Shown: positions 42,414-50,755 of the stretch, one piece after another | Position numbering within the stretch: the stretch's first letter is position 1 | Layout: each line of letters begins with the position of its first letter | DNA from: Sphingobacterium sp. FBM7-1 | Lineage (GTDB): Bacteria > Bacteroidota > Bacteroidia > Sphingobacteriales > Sphingobacteriaceae | Direction of reading: 5' to 3' | Assembly (NCBI RefSeq): GCF_020687765.1 | Contig: NZ_JAJEWJ010000008.1 | Span: 1-64,000, forward strand | Length of the DNA stretch: 64,000 nucleotides | Translations under genes and position numbers: made by a program | The notes under the pieces: generated by a model | What the model was told of the DNA's origin: nothing | Database searches by the model: none | What the model saw: the letters and a program-made list of their open reading frames with translations, nothing else

Positions 42414-45400
42414 TTATTTGCTTTCTGAGACGTTTTTTAGATATTCGGAGGGTAGTAGGCCAAATTCCTCTTTGAAACATTGGCGGAAGTAGATCGTACT
42501 ATGTATCCCCACCATAAAGGAAGCTTCCGTAATATTATACTGGCCGGATTGAAGCAGGATAGCAGCTTTTTGTATCCGTATCTTACGAACCAGCTGATTG
42601 ATGTTTTTTCCGGTCAATGCTTTGAGTTTTCGGTACAGTGTCGATTGGCTCATGTTCATTTTTTCAGCCAGCTTGGCGGCATCTAGTACATCATCCTGCA
42701 TGTAGTGTTCTACGATTTCTACAAATTCCTGAACGAAAGTATTTTCCTTCCAAAGGTCGGTATCCAGTTCATTCGTGGGTTTCTCTGTCTTTGAAGGTAG
42801 TTTCTGCAATACATAGTTGTGGATATTCTTTCGATTGGATAAAATATTTTCAATGCGTTTATGCAATAAAGCTGGATGCACAGGCTTAATTAAATATGAA
42901 TCTACGCCCAGCTCATATCCTCGTTGTCGGTCTATCTCCTGATCTTTTGCTGTAAATAGAATAATCGGAATATGGCTGGTGGAACGATTTTCCTTGAGCT
43001 TCCCGACCATTTCAAATCCATCTAGACCTGTCATCATCACGTCGCTGATAATAAGGTCTGGGATATGTTTGGTTGCCGCATCCAAGCCTTGGATACCATT
43101 GTCTGCCGAGAGGATGGTATAATGTGTTTCTAAAGAAGCGACTATATAATTTCTTAAATCGACATCGTCCTCTACGATTAAGATAACCGGTTGCGAATCC
43201 TCGTTTTCCAAATGTATAGCATCATCAGCCATTTTCTCTTGTTGAGGTGTAATTGTAATGTGGTTGGTTAGCAAGCGGACACAAAATTCAGTGCCGTCTC
43301 CAACCTTACTTTTTATATCGATTTTTCCATAATGTACGGCGACCAGTTCCTTGACCATGGCCAGACCAATTCCGGTACCCGGTTGTGCTTGATGATCAAT
43401 TTGAAAAAAGCGATCATAGATGCGTTCCAAATATTCGTCAGGAATGCCACATCCCGTATCTTTTACACGCAGCACAGACCAAGTATTGAGCTGATCCTGT
43501 TCATACGTTAGCTGTACATCGATCGCACCCGTATTGGTATATTTGTAGGCGTTAGACAACAGGTTGTCTAAAATAATATGGATAATTTCGGCGTCGAACG
43601 TCGTACGCAAATCCGGAGAGGGTAGCTGACAGCGTATCTGTAGCCCATCTTTGACATTCAACTCTCTATATTTATGAACGAGATCTAGCACCACATCTCC
43701 TAAATAGCCTTCACCGAGTACAAGTGGTTTATGTCGTGATTCTACTTTTCGGAATTCCAGCAATTGATTGACCAGGCTAAACAGACGGTTAGAACTCTTT
43801 TGAACAACCTGTACTAATTTTTTTTGTTTTGTGGATAGATTGTTCTCCCGTAGCAGATCGTCCAACGGCCCTAAGATAAGGGTGAGTGGTGTCCGCAGTT
43901 CATGCGTGATATTCGTGAAGAAGTGCAGACGTTCTGTCGCGAGCTGTTGCTGTTGTTGATGTTCTAGTTTTTTTAGTCGTAATTCCCCTTCGGCTTTGAT
44001 CTTTCGATGATAAAAAAAGAAAATGGCAAAAGCGATGCCACTCGCCAGTAGGATATAGAGCGCCTTTGCGTACGGACTAAGGTAGTACGGTGGCTGAATA
44101 TGGATCGATAGACGTGTGACATCACCCGACCAGTTTTCATTTTTTAATCGTGTCCGTATAAGTAAGTCGTAGTTTCCGTATGGAATATTTCTGAAATTCA
44201 GCACTTGTTCACCACCTATATTCGTCCAGTCGCTGTCAAAGCCTTGCAGCTGGTAGCTATATTCCATCAGTCCGTGTAGAGCATAATCCGCAGCACTAAA
44301 TTCTATACTGAAGCTGTTTTCCTGATAAGATAACTCAAGTTGTTGGATACCATAAGTTTGTTTTTCCTCCTGTAGAGGCAATTCTCCGCTACGGAAGGTG
44401 GTGAACTTTCGGATATGGACGGGGGATATGGGAAGTTGGATAGGTATGTCTTTTGGATTAAAAAAACACAGGCCATTTTGCATGCCGAAGAAGAGATGGT
44501 GCTGTTTGTTCGTCGCTACACTGCTGTTTTTGAAACCACCTAAAGGGATACCAAAATCCTGATCATAACTAAAAAAGCGATTGTCTTTTGGCACGTACCG
44601 CAGTAGGCCAGCTTTAGTAGAGCACCAAATATCTCCCTTTTGGTCTTGGGCAATGGCTTGGATAAAAAGCCAAGCGTTAAGTTTGGGCGGTGTGATGTTT
44701 TTCAGTGTGCCGAGCTCTTGTTTTGCGTATTGCACCGCCATACCTTCATTAGTAGCAATCCAGATGTTGTTTTCGCGGTCCAGGAACAGGTGATTAATGC
44801 TGTTGCTTCTAAGTCCGTTGGTTGCATCAAAATGGGCGATCAACGCTCGGGTTTCGGTAGAAAATACATAAACACCTTGTCCATAAGTTCCTACCCAGAT
44901 ATTCCCCGAACTATCTTCTATGAGTGAACGTGGAGCGTAATCACCTAACGATGGCATGTTGATACGTAGTGTCTCGAACGATTGGGATAGCGGGTCATAA
45001 ATTACCAGTCCATTTATTGTACCAAGCCATATCTTTCCGGTTTGGTCTTCTAAGATAGCTCGTACTTCATTCAATTCTCCGTCTAGTTCAATCTTATGCC
45101 ATCGTTTTGTAGGTGTGTGAAACCGGGCTACCCCTTTATCGGCTAGCCCTAGCCAAATATTGTCCTGTCGATCTTGATAAGCCGTTAGAAATGTGCGATT
45201 GCGTATGTTGCCAGGTGCTATAACCTCCTCTACAAGATTTTTATCAGCGGTCCATCGAAGCAGTCCAGATCCGTCCGTAATAAGCCAGCCTGTATTTTGC
45301 CGATCGATAACTATTCCACTAACGACGGCTTTTACATCAGGAAGTGTTTGGAAGAAGGGTGTAAAATGGCTAGCGAAACCCAGTCCACTACCGTATAATG

Positions 45401-46412
45401 CTAACCAAACATTTCCAAATTTGTCGGGGATCATATCCTGAACAGAGATGGAATTGCTAATATCAACTGAACGTACATTGTCTACGTTTAGGAACTCTTG
45501 ATCGCTATTGTAACGAGGTGTTAAAACATATACGCGGGAAGGTTCTGTTCCCACCCATATATCCTCGCCGATTTCCCGAATGGTATGTACAAAAGGCTCG
45601 TTGGCATTACCTGCTGTCGAATGGAGTGGTATATGCCGAATTTTCTTGTTGTGGGGTGTATACACCGCCAGCCCCTTTCTTGTACCTATCCAAATGTTAT
45701 TTCTACTGTCACAAAAAAGTATCTTCACTTCGTTATGGGGAAGAGCGCCGGCTGTATTCTGTACATGAAGATGCTCTAATTTTCCTGTTTTGGGGTCCAA
45801 TATAGAAACACCATGATTTACATGTCCACTATAAAGCTTACCTTGCTGATCTTGTGCCACAGACCATATACTGTTACTCGGCAGGTCAGGGATAGTTTCC
45901 ATACCAAAATGTGTAAACGTTTGGGTGGCAATATCAAAACGTTGTATACCACGGTGATAGGTAGAAAGCCAAATATGGCCGTCTATGCCTTTGATCATAT
46001 CCGTGATATCGTTTGTGGCAATCGACGTCGGATCACGCGGATCATGGGTAAAATAGGAAAAGGTCTGTCTTTTTGTATCGAAGATATTCAGCCCGTTTGC
46101 GCGGGTGCCGATGTATATCAACCCGTCATCGTACAGCAGTTTATTGATTTCATTGCTATTGACGGAGGATCCGTCAACCAATTCGGACTTGTAATAATGG
46201 GTGAACGAATTTCCGGAAAATCGATTAAGCCCCAGTTCGGTCGCTACCCAGATGAATCCTTGGTCGTCCTCAACGACACTTAGGGCATTGATATTGGAAA
46301 TACCTTGCTCCAGTGAAAGTATTTTGTATTGGTTGACCTGGGAAAAGGATATACCGAATCCGGATAGTAATAAAAACAAGAGCAGCTGAAACTTTCCCAA
46401 TGTCATGTACAC
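42414..46412 (-). CDS. hybrid two-component system regulator (HTCS-1, block B)
   Basis: A 1332-residue one-protein two-component system in the inner membrane. Order: signal peptide, a large double seven-bladed propeller sensor of repeated WIGT-type blades (about 25-680), Y_Y_Y domain (about 690-770), one membrane helix (about 775-797), HisKA with the phospho-histidine in NITHELRTPL (about 835), HATPase with GTGIGLAMVKEL, receiver with the aspartate in IISDVMMTGLDG (about 1124), and a C-terminal AraC-type helix-turn-helix (about 1250-1327). The propeller binds a breakdown product in the periplasm and the AraC domain switches on nearby genes. It precedes susC, susD and the GH2 on the same strand. 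Confidence 0.93.
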   Translation of the reverse strand: MYMTLGKFQLLLFLLLSGFGISFSQVNQYKILSLEQGISNINALSVVEDDQGFIWVATELGLNRFSGNSFTHYYKSELVDGSSVNSNEINKLLYDDGLIYIGTRANGLNIFDTKRQTFSYFTHDPRDPTSIATNDITDMIKGIDGHIWLSTYHRGIQRFDIATQTFTHFGMETIPDLPSNSIWSVAQDQQGKLYSGHVNHGVSILDPKTGKLEHLHVQNTAGALPHNEVKILFCDSRNNIWIGTRKGLAVYTPHNKKIRHIPLHSTAGNANEPFVHTIREIGEDIWVGTEPSRVYVLTPRYNSDQEFLNVDNVRSVDISNSISVQDMIPDKFGNVWLALYGSGLGFASHFTPFFQTLPDVKAVVSGIVIDRQNTGWLITDGSGLLRWTADKNLVEEVIAPGNIRNRTFLTAYQDRQDNIWLGLADKGVARFHTPTKRWHKIELDGELNEVRAILEDQTGKIWLGTINGLVIYDPLSQSFETLRINMPSLGDYAPRSLIEDSSGNIWVGTYGQGVYVFSTETRALIAHFDATNGLRSNSINHLFLDRENNIWIATNEGMAVQYAKQELGTLKNITPPKLNAWLFIQAIAQDQKGDIWCSTKAGLLRYVPKDNRFFSYDQDFGIPLGGFKNSSVATNKQHHLFFGMQNGLCFFNPKDIPIQLPISPVHIRKFTTFRSGELPLQEEKQTYGIQQLELSYQENSFSIEFSAADYALHGLMEYSYQLQGFDSDWTNIGGEQVLNFRNIPYGNYDLLIRTRLKNENWSGDVTRLSIHIQPPYYLSPYAKALYILLASGIAFAIFFFYHRKIKAEGELRLKKLEHQQQQQLATERLHFFTNITHELRTPLTLILGPLDDLLRENNLSTKQKKLVQVVQKSSNRLFSLVNQLLEFRKVESRHKPLVLGEGYLGDVVLDLVHKYRELNVKDGLQIRCQLPSPDLRTTFDAEIIHIILDNLLSNAYKYTNTGAIDVQLTYEQDQLNTWSVLRVKDTGCGIPDEYLERIYDRFFQIDHQAQPGTGIGLAMVKELVAVHYGKIDIKSKVGDGTEFCVRLLTNHITITPQQEKMADDAIHLENEDSQPVILIVEDDVDLRNYIVASLETHYTILSADNGIQGLDAATKHIPDLIISDVMMTGLDGFEMVGKLKENRSTSHIPIILFTAKDQEIDRQRGYELGVDSYLIKPVHPALLHKRIENILSNRKNIHNYVLQKLPSKTEKPTNELDTDLWKENTFVQEFVEIVEHYMQDDVLDAAKLAEKMNMSQSTLYRKLKALTGKNINQLVRKIRIQKAAILLQSGQYNITEASFMVGIHSTIYFRQCFKEEFGLLPSEYLKNVSESK

Positions 46413-46681
46413 GTGTTTATGTGGTGTTTATTAATTCGTGACAAGCGATTTAAAAAAATGTTAATTTGACGTTTATGATAAACAAAAATTGAGAATTAGA
46501 ATGGGATTTGCAAATTTCGCTGCAGGGTAGCGTGCGACATGGCGGTAGGTTGGAGGGTTTTTATTTTTTGAATTTCTTGCAGAAACCACTATCTTAATTG
46601 CCGAATTGTACTAAATTTTGGGTTTGATGCCGCCATGTAATATGATCTTGTGGGTCTAATCAAAGCGTCGAGTTGATACGA
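46413..46681. other. 269-bp gap between the two divergent HTCS genes
   Basis: It carries both HTCS leaders. ACATGGCGG (46537-46545) and CCGCCATGT (46630-46638) form a perfect 9-bp inverted repeat 84 bp apart, and a single TTTGACG half-site lies near 46467. No gene seen. Confidence 0.4.
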
Positions 46682-49600
46682 ATGGAAAAAATGCATAGTT
46701 ATATACTATCTGTAATGTATATGCTGGTCGGTATCTTTACCGCATCTGCACAAGCGGTTGATTTCCATTATTTCCGGAACATTTCGCTCGATGCGAAAGC
46801 CAGTACGGTGCATGCATTTGCGCAAGATAGTCTAGGGTTGCTTTGGCTGGGGAGTAACAATGGGCTGTATCATTACGATGGTTATACCTTGCACGCGGCA
46901 GTAGATGGGAAGCCAGAATACCAGACTTATATTTATAGTATAGTGGTATTGGACGGTAGTCGACTGGCGTTGGGTACCGAAAGGGGTGTTGTCCTGTATA
47001 ACTATAAAAAGGATTGTTATGAGGACTTGCCGATGGTCAATGTTTCGGAGGTCAGAGCATTATTGTTGGTTGGTGACACCTTATGGATAGGATCGTTGAA
47101 AGGTTTGTATACTTATGATGTGAAACGGAAGACCTTTGCCAGTTTTACAGAAAGGCTGAAATCGGAATTGACAACCCAAGTATATACCTTGGCGCGACAA
47201 GGAAACAAAATTCTCGTCGGGACCTACAACGGACTGTTCGAGCTTACGCCGGAAACAGTTTCGTTACGACGACTTGTACTGCCGGAATACAAGGAGGGTG
47301 CAAACCAGTTTATTAATTCTATCCTCGTTTTTGATCAAGAACAGGCGTATATCGGCACAGAGTACGGGTTATACATCTATGCAGATAACGAAGCGCGGTT
47401 GCTTAAAGCCCCGCTATTGCAGAAATTGCCGGTGAAGTCGATGGCGAAACGGGATGCGCAGACCCTGTTGATTGGTACAGACGATGGGCTCTTCGTTTAT
47501 GGTCCGCAACAACAGACGTTGCAACGGATAAAGCATGATGCGCGAAATCCGTTTTCCCTCGCAAATAATATTATATGGAGTGTCTTCGCCAGCCGGACGG
47601 GAGATGTCTGGGTGGGTACCGATTTGGGCTTTTCAGCATGGACGGAAAGATGGCGGGAAAGGAAATTTCCGATATATCAGTTTACACATAGTAGCAACGG
47701 GAATAAGTTTTACCGAATATGGCAAGACCGATCGGGTTGGTACTGGTTGGGTGGCGACAACGGATTGATACGTACGACAGCCTTTGATGAGAACGTGGCG
47801 GAATCTTATTGGTATCGGATGGATGCGGCAAAATACGCGCTACCTCATAACCGCGTGCGCGATATTTATGAGGATCGCGAGGGTATGCTATGGGTAGCAT
47901 CGGACGGTGGGATAAGTTTGTTTGATCCACATAAAAAATCATTTAAAAGTTTGATGATTGTGGACAGTAGCGGTAAAAAAAATGCCAAATGGGCGTATGA
48001 CCTAGAGGAGGATAGGAACGGAAATCTATGGGCCGCAACGTATATGGGAGGTGTTTTCGTGGTAGATAAGGAACGCTTAAGAAAGTCGGACGACGGATAT
48101 GTGACGGGTGAAAGTTATGATCAATCGCGTGGACTGTTGGCTAATTTTCCGAATCAGATTCTGTTGGATCACCGAGATCAAATTTGGGTTCTTTTCTACA
48201 ACAGAGGCATCAACACTATCGACACGCGTACTGGCGAAGTTGCGGAGGTAAAGGGTGCAGACGGGAAGTCGATATCGGATGCGGTATTTATGCTGATTGA
48301 TACGGAAGGAACAATTTGGGTAGGGAAACATGGCGAGCTGATGCGGATTTCCAAGGAAGGGAAAAAAGAATCGCTCGTATTTGATCCAAGCGGATTGGGA
48401 GAGGTGACCGCTGTGGAGGATGCTGGAAAATATATCTGGGTAGCCAATAACGTGGGCCTTTGGAAGATTGATAAAAGGACACTTCAGAGTACGTTGGTGC
48501 GTTACGGTGGCGGCATCACGGCGATGTTTTACCAAGCGGAAACTCAGGATATCTTACTGGGCGGAATAAACGAAGTCGTGGTATTGCCGGCGACGGGACA
48601 GTTTGCAGAGCCAAAGTCGGCATCGGCGATTGTGCTGACCGCGATGTATGTCAACAACGAGCGTTTTGGGGCAAGTGGCTATGGCTTGCGCTACCGTCGT
48701 GAAATTGTGTTGGATTATCAGGAGAATAACCTTCGGCTGGAGTTTTCTGATTTGGACTATGGCAACCACCTTGGACATCGCTTGGCTTATGCGTTTAAGG
48801 CAGCCAATGAAACTTGGATACCGCTAGAACAGCAGGACAACAAAATACAATTGAGCAACTTGCAGTCAGGAAGCTATACGCTGCAGGTGGCAAAGGTCGA
48901 TATGTTAGGGCAGGTCATTTCCGAAATTTCGCTTTATGATATCAAGATCAATTATCCTTGGTACGCGACGGTTTGGGCAAGGATAGTGTATGCATTAGCT
49001 GTTCTTGGATTGCTCTTTTGGATAGTAAACTTCTTTCGGGTACGAAACAAATTGAAATGGGAAAGACGGGAGCGAAAAAAGGTTATGGAGCTTTCTAAAA
49101 TGAAAATGGATTTCTTAACTGCGGTGTCCCATGATCTGAAAAACCCTCTAAGCTTAATCTTGGCACCCGTGAGCCAGCTGATGCTGAAAACCAAGAACCC
49201 GGATAACAAAAAGTTATTGGACGGTGTACACCGGAATGCCATGAAGATCAACGGCTTGATTCAGGAGGTGATGACTTTTGAGAAGAAGGAGGAACGGTCA
49301 GGCATGGGTGAATTGATTACTTCGCAGCTAGATTTAAAGGCTTTTGTCGAACGCTGCCGAGACGAATGGAAGCAGGTAGATATGTATAGACATATCGAAT
49401 GGCGATTGGTGGCAGATACGGAAGGCCTCCTTATCCAAACGGACGTTTCCAAGTTGGAATCTATGCTGAATAACCTGCTGGCCAACGCGTGTAAATATAG
49501 TAAACCGGAAGGGGCTGTGGTGGAACTGTATCTGAATGAAAACGAAAAGGGAATTGTCATTACGATACGGGACAACGGAATCGGGATAAAGAAAAAGGAT

Positions 49601-50593
49601 CTGCCGTATGTGTTTAGTAAGTTCTACCGTGCGGCATCGGAAGAGGTTCAGGCTATTGATGGAACGGGGGTAGGGCTTTATCTGGTACGCAACTACGCAG
49701 GGCAATTGGGTTGGACGGTGGAACTCGACTCACAGTGGATGGAAGGAACCACCGTAACCATTAACATACCTGTAAATAGTGTGTATGTTGAGCCAACTCC
49801 TGTGGATAATAAGACTCAGAAAATAAAGTTGCTTATCGTTGAAGACAATGAGGAGTTATCGTCCTTTTTACTATTGGCCTTTGAAAATATATATGATTGC
49901 CGAACAGTGGTGGATGGACGGGCGGCCATCGATTTGATTGATCAATCCTTTAAGCCAGATATCATCGTGTCTGACGCAATGATGCCTAGGATGGACGGCC
50001 TGGAAATGATACGGCAGTTGCGCAAACGTACGGACACAGCCATTATTCCGGTAATCCTATTGACTGCCGTTGGTGATGAACAGCTCCAGCGGGCTGGCGT
50101 TGCAGCAGGTGTAGATGCTTTCGTACAGAAGCCGTTTGATTTGGAGTTACTGAAGTTACAAATGCAACAACTACTCTTAAAAAAGACAAAATTGCAAACC
50201 AAGCTACGTATAGATGAACTGTGTGAACCTCGCGAACAACAGATTGTTGTATCGCCTGATGAGCAATTGTTGAATAAGATAACACAGGTTATCGAAGATG
50301 CGATGGACGATTCCGATTTTTCGGTGCAACGGCTAGCTGATCAGGCAGGGGTAAGTGCGAAGCAGCTGTATCGAAAAATTAAACAACTGACGGGACATAC
50401 GCCGGTAACCTATATCCGGACAGTACGGATGAAAAAGGCAGCATTACTGTTGCGCCAACGGAAGTTCACCGTCGCCGAGGTGATGTATATGGTCGGGTAT
50501 TCGAATGCGTCCTATTTCTCCAAATGCTTTCAGGAAGAATTCGGAACCACACCTAAAAATTATATGGACCAGCTAAATGGGGGTTCTGCTTAA
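46682..50593 (+). CDS. hybrid two-component system regulator (HTCS-2, block C)
   Basis: About 1303 residues; I start at the ATG at 46682, since the longest frame begins with a TTG. Signal peptide (to about SAQA), propeller sensor (VHAFAQDSLGLLWLGSNNGL and further blades to about 640), Y_Y_Y domain, membrane helix (about 766-785), HisKA with the histidine in VSHDLKNPLSL (about 815), HATPase with GTGVGLYLV, receiver with the aspartate in IIVSDAMMPRMDG (about 1098), C-terminal AraC HTH (about 1210-1293). Same domain plan as HTCS-1 but only distant in sequence, so it should sense another ligand, probably a galactan oligosaccharide given the genes that follow. Confidence 0.93.
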   Translation: MEKMHSYILSVMYMLVGIFTASAQAVDFHYFRNISLDAKASTVHAFAQDSLGLLWLGSNNGLYHYDGYTLHAAVDGKPEYQTYIYSIVVLDGSRLALGTERGVVLYNYKKDCYEDLPMVNVSEVRALLLVGDTLWIGSLKGLYTYDVKRKTFASFTERLKSELTTQVYTLARQGNKILVGTYNGLFELTPETVSLRRLVLPEYKEGANQFINSILVFDQEQAYIGTEYGLYIYADNEARLLKAPLLQKLPVKSMAKRDAQTLLIGTDDGLFVYGPQQQTLQRIKHDARNPFSLANNIIWSVFASRTGDVWVGTDLGFSAWTERWRERKFPIYQFTHSSNGNKFYRIWQDRSGWYWLGGDNGLIRTTAFDENVAESYWYRMDAAKYALPHNRVRDIYEDREGMLWVASDGGISLFDPHKKSFKSLMIVDSSGKKNAKWAYDLEEDRNGNLWAATYMGGVFVVDKERLRKSDDGYVTGESYDQSRGLLANFPNQILLDHRDQIWVLFYNRGINTIDTRTGEVAEVKGADGKSISDAVFMLIDTEGTIWVGKHGELMRISKEGKKESLVFDPSGLGEVTAVEDAGKYIWVANNVGLWKIDKRTLQSTLVRYGGGITAMFYQAETQDILLGGINEVVVLPATGQFAEPKSASAIVLTAMYVNNERFGASGYGLRYRREIVLDYQENNLRLEFSDLDYGNHLGHRLAYAFKAANETWIPLEQQDNKIQLSNLQSGSYTLQVAKVDMLGQVISEISLYDIKINYPWYATVWARIVYALAVLGLLFWIVNFFRVRNKLKWERRERKKVMELSKMKMDFLTAVSHDLKNPLSLILAPVSQLMLKTKNPDNKKLLDGVHRNAMKINGLIQEVMTFEKKEERSGMGELITSQLDLKAFVERCRDEWKQVDMYRHIEWRLVADTEGLLIQTDVSKLESMLNNLLANACKYSKPEGAVVELYLNENEKGIVITIRDNGIGIKKKDLPYVFSKFYRAASEEVQAIDGTGVGLYLVRNYAGQLGWTVELDSQWMEGTTVTINIPVNSVYVEPTPVDNKTQKIKLLIVEDNEELSSFLLLAFENIYDCRTVVDGRAAIDLIDQSFKPDIIVSDAMMPRMDGLEMIRQLRKRTDTAIIPVILLTAVGDEQLQRAGVAAGVDAFVQKPFDLELLKLQMQQLLLKKTKLQTKLRIDELCEPREQQIVVSPDEQLLNKITQVIEDAMDDSDFSVQRLADQAGVSAKQLYRKIKQLTGHTPVTYIRTVRMKKAALLLRQRKFTVAEVMYMVGYSNASYFSKCFQEEFGTTPKNYMDQLNGGSA

Positions 50594-50646
50594 TCTGTTT
50601 ATTCACAGCTTGTTATTTCTTTATTTAGACCTTTGGATAGACGGGA

Positions 50647-50674
50647 TGTCCGATTTGTGTTAGGCTTTGTCCGA
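50647..50674 (+). promoter_or_regulatory. 21-bp-spaced TGTCCGA direct repeat before block C
   Basis: TGTCCGA occurs at 50647-50653 and 50668-50674, exactly 21 bp (two helical turns) apart, upstream of the first block C gene. Different from the TGAC-type site of blocks A and B; candidate target of HTCS-2. Confidence 0.45.
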
Positions 50675-50704
50675 AACGTGGTCGCTTTAATTGGTAATGC
50701 TTGT

Positions 50705-50712
50705 TAGGTTTG
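50705..50712 (+). promoter_or_regulatory. candidate -7 box of the block C operon (TAGGTTTG)
   Basis: TAGGTTTG matches TAnnTTTG exactly and would start RNA about 37 bases before the ATG at 50756. The nearest -33 candidate is TTTA at 50686, 15 bases upstream, which is slightly close. Confidence 0.4.
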
Positions 50713-50755
50713 TGTTATTATTTCGCTAACATAAAATTATAAAACAAGTATTATC

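Noticed and set aside
45813..46283. Plus-strand ORF of 156 codons inside HTCS-1
   Set aside because: Antisense of the propeller repeats; no family pattern.
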